Below are positions 28,745-36,416 of a stretch of DNA of 64,000 nt, piece by piece. The stretch comes from Ectothiorhodospiraceae bacterium (lineage in GTDB: Bacteria; Pseudomonadota; Gammaproteobacteria; Nitrococcales; Aquisalimonadaceae): assembly GCA_020831845.1 (NCBI GenBank), contig JAFIFV010000135.1:1-64000 (forward strand). The letters run 5' to 3'. The notes under the pieces are model-generated. The model made no database searches and was not told where the DNA came from. It was given only the letters and a program-made list of their open reading frames with translations. The first letter of the stretch is position 1; each line of letters starts with the position of its first letter. The position numbers and the translations under genes are program-made.

Positions 28745-29758
28745 ATGGAAATCACCATTGACCTGACGTTGATCTGGGCTGCCATCATTGCGTTCGGCGT
28801 GTTCATGTACGTACTCATGGACGGCTTCGATCTCGGCGTGGGCATCCTCTACCCGTTCGCCCCGGACGAAGAGGCACGGGATATCATGATGAACACGGTG
28901 GCGCCGATCTGGGACGGCAACGAGACCTGGCTAGTGCTGGGCGGTGCCGGACTGCTCGGTGCCTTCCCACTGGTCTATTCGGTGGTACTGCCGGCGCTGT
29001 ACTTTCCCGTGCTGATCATGCTCGTGGCGCTGATCTTTCGCGGTGTTGCCTTCGAGTTCCGTTTCAAGGCCAAGCAGTCGAAATGGTTGTGGGACCTGTC
29101 GTTCACGGTCGGCTCCACGGCCGCAACCTTCGCCCAGGGGCTGGTGCTGGGTGCGTTCATTCAGGGCTTTGAAGTAGAGGGAACCCGCTACGTCGGCGGC
29201 ATGTTCGACTGGCTGACGCCCTTCAGCATCATGACCGGTTTCGGGCTGATGGCCGGCTACGCACTGATCGGCTGCGGCTGGATCATCATGAAGACCGTCG
29301 ATGAGACGCGCGACTGGGCCTACAGTATCGCCCAGCGCCTGATGGTACTGGTGCTGGCCTTCATCACCGTGGTCAGCATCTGGACGCCGCTGATGCGAGA
29401 GAGCATTGCCGCTCGCTGGTTCACGCTGCCCAATACCCTCTATTTCGCGCCGGTACCCATTATTACCGTATTGCTGGCGATGCTGATGATCTACGCGATC
29501 CGGAACCGCAAGGATTATCTTCCATTCCTCTGCGCGCTGGGGTTGTTCGTTCTCTGCTATACCGGACTGGCCATCAGCCTCTGGCCAAACGTGATCCAGC
29601 CCGATATCAGTCTCTGGGACGCCGCAGCCTCGCCCAACTCGCAACTCTTCCTGCTGCTGGGGGTGATGTTCACCATACCAATCATCCTTGCCTACACCAC
29701 CTGGAATTACTATGTGTTTCGTGGGAAAGTGACGCGGGACTCGGTGGGCTACCACTGA
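28745..29758 (+). CDS. cioB: cytochrome bd quinol oxidase subunit II
   Basis: This is the second membrane subunit of the bd oxidase, 337 residues with eight helices. Conserved features are YVLMDGFDLGVGILYPFA near the N-terminus and APIWDGNETWLVLGGAGLLGAFP. A GTG at 28736 overlaps the cioA stop (GTGA), but ATG 28745 is better placed, 9 bases after GGGAG. The structural role is to pair with subunit I; it carries no haem ligands of its own. Confidence 0.92.
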   Translation: MEITIDLTLIWAAIIAFGVFMYVLMDGFDLGVGILYPFAPDEEARDIMMNTVAPIWDGNETWLVLGGAGLLGAFPLVYSVVLPALYFPVLIMLVALIFRGVAFEFRFKAKQSKWLWDLSFTVGSTAATFAQGLVLGAFIQGFEVEGTRYVGGMFDWLTPFSIMTGFGLMAGYALIGCGWIIMKTVDETRDWAYSIAQRLMVLVLAFITVVSIWTPLMRESIAARWFTLPNTLYFAPVPIITVLLAMLMIYAIRNRKDYLPFLCALGLFVLCYTGLAISLWPNVIQPDISLWDAAASPNSQLFLLLGVMFTIPIILAYTTWNYYVFRGKVTRDSVGYH

Positions 29759-29816
29759 CCCGCCTCCACGCCGCCTCCACGACCCGTCGCGGGACGGCCG
29801 TTATCAGCTTTCTCAC

Positions 29817-31562
29817 ATGACTCAGGCCACTCAAACCGAAGCGGACGTGACCGCCCTTGCCGGAGAGCCGGCGTCGGCGGACTCAGCCACTATCCACCGC
29901 TGTTTGCATGACTGGACCCGGCACGCCCGTCCCCGTCTGCTTTCCGCCACCCTTTGTGGCCTGCTCAACGGCTTGCTGCTGATTCCCCAGGCGTGGCTGA
30001 TCGCCTTGCTGGTCACCGACATCCTGATCCGCGACGCCGGCGTCGATGCCATGGCGACCAGCATGGTTGCCCTGGGCGTGGTCATGCTGTCCCGCGTAGC
30101 GCTGCAAGCCCTTCGCGACATGCTGGCCGCCCGTGCCGGCCAGGACGTGACAACAGCGCTGCGCCGGAAACTGCTTGCCCACCTCCACACGCTTGGACCG
30201 GCACCTTTGCGTACCAGAGACAGCGGCCAGCTTGCCTCCGCCGCCCTGGAACAGATCGACGGCATGCAGCAGTACGTGGTCCGCTATCTGCCGCAGCGCT
30301 TCATCGCGGTTGCGGTTCCGCTGGCCATCCTGATCGCGGTGTCCACGCAGGATTGGCTGGCCGGATTGCTGCTCCTGCTGTCCGCACCGTTGATTCCGCT
30401 GTTCATGGGCCTGGTGGGCATGGGTGCGGCCTCGGCCAACCGCGACCAGTTCCAGGCGCTGGCGCGCCTCAGCAGCCGCTTCATCGACCGTATCCAGGGG
30501 CTGGCGACGCTGAAACACTTCGGTCAGGGAGAGCGCATCTCGAGGGAACTTGCCGACGGCGCGGATGAGTACCGCGTCCGCACCATGCGCGTCCTGCGTA
30601 TCGCCTTCCTGTCATCGGCGGTACTGGAGTTCTTCAGTTCCGTGGCGATCGCCATGCTGGCGATCTATATAGGCCTCGGACTGCTGGACTTCATCACCTT
30701 CGGCCCTGCCCCGGCGCTCACGTTGCAGTCCGGTCTGTTCATCCTGTTGCTGGCTCCGGAGTTCTTCAACCCGTTGCGCGAGCTGGCGACGCACTACCAT
30801 GACCGGGCCAGCGCGGCGGGTGCGGCAGCCGAGCTGATTCCACTATTGTCCCTGACCCCGCAAACCGCACCGCGGGGCACCCGGGCTCTGCGTACGGACA
30901 ACGGGGTCACCGTGAAACTGCGGGGCATCTCGCTGGGCTACGGCAACGGGCGGCCAGTAGTGCAGGATGTGGATCTGACATTGCCGGCGGGTCGGACACT
31001 GCTGCTCGAAGGCCCCAGCGGCAGTGGCAAGACCAGCCTGTTGTACGCGGTCATGGGGTTGCTGCAACCCGCCTGCGGCGAGGTCCTGATCAACGACACC
31101 CGCCTGCAGGAACTCGCGCCGGACGAACTCGAACGGCAGATGGGCTGGCTCAGCCAGAGCCCGCAGCTGCTCCCTGGCAGCGTCAGGGACAATCTGCTAC
31201 TGGGAGCACCAGCGGCCGATGACGCACAACTCTGGCGAGCCTGCGAACAGGCCGGCATCGAGGATCTGCTGAGACTGTTGCCGGAGGGTCTCGATACGCC
31301 GGTGGGAGAACGGGGGGTGGGCCTCTCGGGAGGCGAGGCGCAGCGGGTCGCCCTGGCGCGCGCACTGGTCCGCTCACCCGGGTTGCTCGTGCTGGACGAG
31401 CCCACCGCCAGCCTCGATCCGGCAAGCCGGGAACATCTGCTGGAGGCGCTTCGGGCGGCGGCCGAGACCGGCATGACGATGCTCATCGCCACCCACCAGC
31501 CAGCGCAGTTTCCCTGGGCGCACAACAGATTGCTCCTGGCCGCACCGGGAGCGGATGCGTGA
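29817..31562 (+). CDS. cydD: CydD, heterodimeric thiol-exporter ABC subunit
   Basis: This is an ABC exporter half-transporter, 581 residues. A six-helix membrane domain covers about residues 35-320, followed by an ATPase domain with GPSGSGKTSLLYAV, signature LSGGEAQRVALARAL and LLVLDEPTASLDP. CydDC exports glutathione and cysteine to the periplasm and is needed for bd oxidase assembly, which fits its place 58 bases after cioB. The 3' end overlaps cydC by GTGA. Confidence 0.92.
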   Translation: MTQATQTEADVTALAGEPASADSATIHRCLHDWTRHARPRLLSATLCGLLNGLLLIPQAWLIALLVTDILIRDAGVDAMATSMVALGVVMLSRVALQALRDMLAARAGQDVTTALRRKLLAHLHTLGPAPLRTRDSGQLASAALEQIDGMQQYVVRYLPQRFIAVAVPLAILIAVSTQDWLAGLLLLLSAPLIPLFMGLVGMGAASANRDQFQALARLSSRFIDRIQGLATLKHFGQGERISRELADGADEYRVRTMRVLRIAFLSSAVLEFFSSVAIAMLAIYIGLGLLDFITFGPAPALTLQSGLFILLLAPEFFNPLRELATHYHDRASAAGAAAELIPLLSLTPQTAPRGTRALRTDNGVTVKLRGISLGYGNGRPVVQDVDLTLPAGRTLLLEGPSGSGKTSLLYAVMGLLQPACGEVLINDTRLQELAPDELERQMGWLSQSPQLLPGSVRDNLLLGAPAADDAQLWRACEQAGIEDLLRLLPEGLDTPVGERGVGLSGGEAQRVALARALVRSPGLLVLDEPTASLDPASREHLLEALRAAAETGMTMLIATHQPAQFPWAHNRLLLAAPGADA

Positions 31563-33244
31563 ACGAACTGCGCCCCTTCATCCGGCTGCTGGGCAACCGC
31601 AAGCGGTGGCTGCTGGCGGGTGCGCTGCTGATGCTCTGCACGGCTGCGGCCAACCTGGGACTGCTGGCGTTGAGCGGCTGGTTCATCACCGCCACCGGTC
31701 TGACCGGGATCGCACTCGCTGCCGGTGTACTCATTCAACTGGACATCTATCGACCTGGTGCGGGCATTCGCTTCTTCGCGGTCGGCCGCGCCGTCTCCCG
31801 CTACGGAGAACGGCTGGTCAACCACGAAGCGGTGTTCCGGGTGCTGGCCGATCTGCGGGTGTGGTTCTTCCGGCGCCTGCTGCCGCTGAACACCGCCGCC
31901 CTCGGACGCCTGCGCAACGGCGAACTGCTGAATCGCATCACCGCCGACATCAATGCGCTGGATCACCTGTACCTGCGGGTCTTTGGACCGGTGGCCGTGG
32001 CCCTGCTCGGCGGATTGGGAGGTCTGGTCTTCCTGGGCTGGCTGGCGGCACCGATGGCGCTGGGCGCTGTCGCCGCCATCATACCCGCCGCACTGCTGGC
32101 CGTGCTCATCACACGCCGCTACAGCACACCAGCCGCCAGCCAGAGCGGTGCACTCACCAGTTCCATGCGGGAGCAACTGGTCGGCGACTTGCAGGCGCTG
32201 GCGGAGCTCCGCATCTACGGCGCGGGGGAGCGGCGTTTGCGTCAGCTCCGGAATACCGATCGCCAGCGGCGCGACCGGCAGTTACGACTGGCGGATATCC
32301 AGGCAGTCAGCCAGGCCCTGATCATGCTCGGCACGCTGGGCGCCTTGTGGGCGGCACTTTACATCGGTGCCGGCCTCGTGGCGCAGGAAACCATCAGCGG
32401 ACCGGTCATGGTTGCCGTGTTGCTGGGCCTGCTCGCGCTCAGCGAAATCCTGTTGCCACTGCCTCTGGCGTTCCACATGCTGGGCTCCGTCCGCTGGTCG
32501 GCAGCCAGGCTGCTGGCCGTGGCAGACGATCACGACGCGCCCGATGCCTGCCAGGACCGGGATCTGCCGGAGAGCGGCACGCCGCCTGTGCTGGCCTACG
32601 ATCAGGTCGGCTACCGTTACCGTATCGGCCAGCCGAGCTGCCTGAATGCGCTGGACTTCCGTCTCGAATCAGGGGAGCGCGTTGCGATACTCGGTCCCAG
32701 CGGCACCGGAAAAAGCACGCTGCTGGCACTGGCCCTGGGTGAAATACAGGCCTCGCAGGGGGGCGTGACACTGGCCGGGGTGGACGTCCGCGAGTTGCGC
32801 CAGGAAGTGCTGCATCGGCAGTTCGCCTGGCTTGACCAACGCAGCACGCTGTTTGCCGGCACCGTCGCCATGAATCTGCGACTGGCCAATGCCAATGCGG
32901 ACGACAACGCGCTGTGGAGCGTGCTGGAAGCAGTGCACCTGGCCGAGGACATCGAACAGCGTGCGGGCGGCCTGGACGCCTGGCTGGGCGAGGCCGGCAG
33001 TGGACTCTCGGGAGGGCAGGCGCGGCGCCTGACGCTGGCACGGACCCTGCTCAAGCCGGCGCCGATCCTGTTGCTGGATGAACCCACCGAGGGGCTGGAC
33101 CGGGCAACCGAACGGAGGCTGCTGGCGGACATCGAGCCTTACCTGCGCAATCGCTCTCTGCTGGTGATTGCCCACGATCCCGATCGCCTGCCGCGAGTGG
33201 ATCGCTGCCTTCGGCTCCAGGACGGCCAGCTCCGCGCTGCTTGA
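31559..33244 (+). CDS. cydC: CydC, heterodimeric thiol-exporter ABC subunit
   Basis: This is the CydD partner, 561 residues, starting with GTG that overlaps the cydD stop. Its membrane domain contains the CydC-typical RFFAVGRAVSRYGERLVNHEAVFRVLADLRVWFFRRLLPL. The ATPase domain has GPSGTGKSTLLALAL, LSGGQARRLTLARTLL and LLLDEPTEGLDR. It acts in the inner membrane in reductant export for cytochrome bd maturation. Confidence 0.92.
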   Translation: MNELRPFIRLLGNRKRWLLAGALLMLCTAAANLGLLALSGWFITATGLTGIALAAGVLIQLDIYRPGAGIRFFAVGRAVSRYGERLVNHEAVFRVLADLRVWFFRRLLPLNTAALGRLRNGELLNRITADINALDHLYLRVFGPVAVALLGGLGGLVFLGWLAAPMALGAVAAIIPAALLAVLITRRYSTPAASQSGALTSSMREQLVGDLQALAELRIYGAGERRLRQLRNTDRQRRDRQLRLADIQAVSQALIMLGTLGALWAALYIGAGLVAQETISGPVMVAVLLGLLALSEILLPLPLAFHMLGSVRWSAARLLAVADDHDAPDACQDRDLPESGTPPVLAYDQVGYRYRIGQPSCLNALDFRLESGERVAILGPSGTGKSTLLALALGEIQASQGGVTLAGVDVRELRQEVLHRQFAWLDQRSTLFAGTVAMNLRLANANADDNALWSVLEAVHLAEDIEQRAGGLDAWLGEAGSGLSGGQARRLTLARTLLKPAPILLLDEPTEGLDRATERRLLADIEPYLRNRSLLVIAHDPDRLPRVDRCLRLQDGQLRAA

Positions 33245-33300
33245 CGGGGCAGCCGCACACCACGCCGGGAACTCCGGTGCGAAGGCAGGGTCTTCCGGAA

Positions 33301-33861
33301 ATGCGACTGGCCCCATTCCTGCTGCTCCTTGCGCTGTTGGTTCCGATCAGTCCCGCGTTCTCCGATACGCCGGGCTGGGCTGCCTTGCGCGACGGCCGCC
33401 ACGCGGCCCTTATTCGTCACTCCCTGGCACCCGGAGTGGGAGACCCCGGTGAGTTCCGGCTGGGTGATTGCGACACACAGCGCAACCTCTCCGAACAAGG
33501 CCGTGCGCAGGCCACCCGGCTTGGTGCAGCCTTCCGGGAGCAGGGCCTCGAAGCGTTGGCGGTCTACACCAGCCGCTGGTGCAGGGCCTCCGAGACCGCC
33601 GAGCTGATGGGCTTGGGGCAGGTAAGGCCCCTGCCCTTCCTGGATTCATTCTTCAGGGAGCGGGCCAATGGACCAGCCAGAACGCAGGCGCTGCGGAACT
33701 TCCTGCGGGAGGGTCGCGAGGGCGATTCGCTGGTCATCGTCAGCCACCAGGTGAACATCACCGCACTGTCAGGCGTTTTCCCGGGTTCCGGCGAAATCAT
33801 CGTGGTCCGCATGCTTGAAGACGACGAAATCGCCGTCGTCGACCGTATCGCCGTCCCCTGA
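33301..33861 (+). CDS. periplasmic histidine phosphatase family protein
   Basis: This is a 186-residue protein with an N-terminal signal peptide (MRLAPFLLLLALLVPISPAFS) and a phosphoglycerate-mutase-like histidine phosphatase domain. The nucleophile region is ALIRHSLAPGVGDPGEFRLGDCDTQRNLSEQG, with RHS in place of RHG, which is usual in this secreted subfamily. The second active-site His is in VIVSHQVNITAL. The track ORF starts at a TTG overlapping the cydC stop, but ATG 33301 gives the proper signal peptide. The substrate is unknown. It probably shares the cio-cyd transcript. Confidence 0.82.
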   Translation: MRLAPFLLLLALLVPISPAFSDTPGWAALRDGRHAALIRHSLAPGVGDPGEFRLGDCDTQRNLSEQGRAQATRLGAAFREQGLEALAVYTSRWCRASETAELMGLGQVRPLPFLDSFFRERANGPARTQALRNFLREGREGDSLVIVSHQVNITALSGVFPGSGEIIVVRMLEDDEIAVVDRIAVP

Positions 33862-33949
33862 TCACTGGAAAGCCCCCGACGGCGCCAGTATCCTGCTGAA
33901 GGGTACGCGGCACCGCGTCCGAATACCGCCAGCAGATCGGGAGCCGGGC

Positions 33950-34717
33950 ATGCAGATCTCCGCCTCGTCCAACGAAACCATGAAGGAAGTCGCCTCGTTG
34001 CTGCGCCAGGCCGAGCGCGTGCTGTTCATCACCGGCGCAGGCATTTCCGTCGCCTCCGGCCTGCCCACCTACCGCGGCAATGGCGGCGTCTATGCCGGAG
34101 GCGTGACCGAAGACGGCATCCCCTATGAACTGGCGCTATCCGGGCAGATGCTGGAAACCCGTCCCGAGATCACCTGGCGGGAACTGATCCGCATCGCCCA
34201 GCGCCGGAGCACCCCTGTGGTCAATGCCGGTCACCGCGCAATCGCCTCCGTGCCGGGGGCCACCGTACTTACCCAGAACGTGGACGGGCTGCATCGGGCC
34301 GCCGGAAGCCAGGATGTGATCGAGATTCACGGCAACACCGGAACCTTGCTCTGCACCGGCTGTGGGCACCGCGATACCGAGAGCGACTGGCGCTCGCTAC
34401 CCATCCCGCCACGCTGCCCGCGCTGCGACACCGTACTGCGGCCGGAGGTGGTGTTGTTCGGCGAGGCATTGCCGGAACGTGAACTGGACCGACTGGACGC
34501 CGCCCTTGCCCGCGGTTTCGACATGGTGTTCACCATCGGCACCACCAGCGTGTTTCCATACATCGCCGAGCCGGTGATCATGGCCTCGCGCCGGGGCATC
34601 CCCACGGTCGAAATCAATCCGGAGCTGACGGAAGTCTCATACTGCGTACAATATCGTCTGACCGGCTGCGCGGCGGACATGTTGCCCGGCCTCATCGCAC
34701 GACCAGACGAACCATAG
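33950..34717 (+). CDS. SIR2-family NAD-dependent protein deacylase
   Basis: This is a 255-residue sirtuin. NAD-binding motifs are FITGAGISVASGLPTYRG and TQNVDGLHRAAGS, the catalytic His is in EIHGNTG, and a four-cysteine zinc site reads CTGCGH and CPRCD. The Rossmann end is FTIGTTSVFPYIAEPVIMA. It removes acyl groups from protein lysines using NAD; targets are unknown. ATG 33950 is used because GGGAG precedes it and the upstream codons overlap the phosphatase gene out of frame. It begins a co-directional run ending at 39690. Confidence 0.9.
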   Translation: MQISASSNETMKEVASLLRQAERVLFITGAGISVASGLPTYRGNGGVYAGGVTEDGIPYELALSGQMLETRPEITWRELIRIAQRRSTPVVNAGHRAIASVPGATVLTQNVDGLHRAAGSQDVIEIHGNTGTLLCTGCGHRDTESDWRSLPIPPRCPRCDTVLRPEVVLFGEALPERELDRLDAALARGFDMVFTIGTTSVFPYIAEPVIMASRRGIPTVEINPELTEVSYCVQYRLTGCAADMLPGLIARPDEP

Positions 34718-34755
34718 CGAACCTATCTCAATGCGGGACTGGCGGGAGAGACCTC

Positions 34756-35523
34756 ATGCCCTACCTGACAATCGGCGGCGATGACATCCACTACATCGCC
34801 CATGAGCAGGATGCCGAGTTTAGCCTGCTCGGGATTCACGGCGCGGGACAGGACTGCAGAACCTGGCCGGCGTCGCTGGGCCAGTTGGAAGGCTGCAACT
34901 GCTACCTGCTGGACCTGCCCGGGCACGGCGAATCCGGCGGTTCGCCGCGAGAGGACATCACTGAATACGCCCGAGTGGTTACCGGATTCGTGCAGCAGAA
35001 GCAGCTGCAACGCGTGGTATTGATGGGGCATTGCATGGGCGGCGCCATCGCCCAGCAGATCGCGCTGGACCAGCCCCAGTGGTTACAGGCGCTGATTCTC
35101 GTTTCAACCGGCTGCCGCCTGCGCAGCGCGCCCGACTACCTGGACCTGCTACGGGATGACTACCCCAAGGCGGTGGAGCAAACCATCGCCATGATGTACG
35201 GCTCGCAGGCTCCGAGGCATTTGGTGGAGCAGGCTCGGGAGCGCTGGCTCGCCCTCCCGCAGGAGGTGCTCTACCGAGACATGACCGCCTGTGACGGCTT
35301 CGATCTGACCAACAGGCTGAGCGACATTCCGCATCCCACGCTGATCCTCAGCGGCGACATCGACCATATGACGCCGCTGAAGTATGCGCAGTTCATGGAA
35401 GACAGGCTGCCCGGCAGTCGGCTGGCCGTGATTGCCCCTTCAGGCCATATGCTGCCGTTGGAACAGCCGGGCGACATGGTCCGGCTGGTCCGCGAGTTCA
35501 TCGCTTCACACCTTCGGCAATGA
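34756..35523 (+). CDS. alpha/beta hydrolase with predicted Cys nucleophile
   Basis: This is a 255-residue alpha/beta-hydrolase. The oxyanion-hole region is GIHGAGQD and the nucleophile elbow reads MGHCMGG, so Cys93 takes the place of the usual Ser. The acid is probably the Asp in LSGDIDHMTP and the base His lies in APSGHMLPLEQP. Cys nucleophiles are known in dienelactone hydrolase; here the rest looks like the general esterase/lactonase group. The reaction is unknown. It overlaps the DUF72 gene by ATGA. Confidence 0.85.
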   Translation: MPYLTIGGDDIHYIAHEQDAEFSLLGIHGAGQDCRTWPASLGQLEGCNCYLLDLPGHGESGGSPREDITEYARVVTGFVQQKQLQRVVLMGHCMGGAIAQQIALDQPQWLQALILVSTGCRLRSAPDYLDLLRDDYPKAVEQTIAMMYGSQAPRHLVEQARERWLALPQEVLYRDMTACDGFDLTNRLSDIPHPTLILSGDIDHMTPLKYAQFMEDRLPGSRLAVIAPSGHMLPLEQPGDMVRLVREFIASHLRQ

Positions 35524-36374
35524 CCCGCTGGCACCTGGGTACCACCGGATTCTCTCATCTCGACTGGGAGCGCAGTTTCTACCCCTCCCGCCTGCCGGCT
35601 GCCGGTCGCCTGGGCTGGTATAGCCGCCAGTTCAGCGCGGTGGAACTGGAGGCCGGCGGCAGAACGCTGCCCTCCGCCGAGCGAGTGGCCCACTGGAGAG
35701 AGGCCACGCCGGAGGGTTTCCGTTTCTGCCTTATCGCTCCCAATGCGCTGACCAGCCCGCCGGGCCGACTCGACTCGCCTTCCCGGCTGCGCCAGCTGGA
35801 GCGCCTGCTGGAAGTGCTGCAGCCGCTGGGCCAGCGGCTCGCCGTGTTGCTGCTGCACTTTCCGGCCGAGTGCCGCCACGACCGCTACGGCGAGCTGCAG
35901 CGCCTGCTTGGTGTAGGCAGTGCAGCCTCTGTCCCTTTCGCCATCCAGTTCGACCACGGAAGCTGGTGGCGGCCGGACGTTGCCGAACTGCTATCCGAAC
36001 AAGGCGTGGGCTGGGCTTACGCCGACGAACCGGACCGCAGCGTGGCAACCATGCCCGTGGACCGCGTGGGCAGTTCTTCGTACCGGCCACGCCTGCCACC
36101 CCGCACCGCTGACTTCCTCTATCTCCGCTGGCTGGGAAGGTCGGGGCAATTCGGCGACCTGGGGCGGGAACATCTGAATCCCGATGCAAGGCTGCAATGG
36201 TGGGTGAGCCACATCGGCGAGGAGCTCCGCAGGCATCCCGCGCCCGCCGGGGTTTTCGGCTTTTTCAGCAACGGGTATGCCGGCCACGCGCCCGCCTCCT
36301 GTCGCCGCTTCAGACAATTGCTGGAGGGGCGGGAGACCCGGGAGGTCCTGCATGGCCAGGATCACCTGTTCTGA
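35520..36374 (+). CDS. DUF72 domain protein
   Basis: This is a 284-residue protein of the DUF72 (YecE-like) family, predicted as a TIM barrel. Recognisable parts are WHLGTTGFSHLDWERSFYPSRLPAAGRLGWYSRQFSAVELE at the start, EGFRFCLIAPNALT, and FLYLRWLGR near the C-terminus. The biochemical function of the family is not established. Its start overlaps the hydrolase stop, indicating a joint transcript and a possible shared pathway. Confidence 0.85.
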   Translation: MTRWHLGTTGFSHLDWERSFYPSRLPAAGRLGWYSRQFSAVELEAGGRTLPSAERVAHWREATPEGFRFCLIAPNALTSPPGRLDSPSRLRQLERLLEVLQPLGQRLAVLLLHFPAECRHDRYGELQRLLGVGSAASVPFAIQFDHGSWWRPDVAELLSEQGVGWAYADEPDRSVATMPVDRVGSSSYRPRLPPRTADFLYLRWLGRSGQFGDLGREHLNPDARLQWWVSHIGEELRRHPAPAGVFGFFSNGYAGHAPASCRRFRQLLEGRETREVLHGQDHLF

Positions 36375-36416
36375 CCTTGACGCTTCCGACAAAACCAACG
36401 AAAAGGCAGCAGTTCC

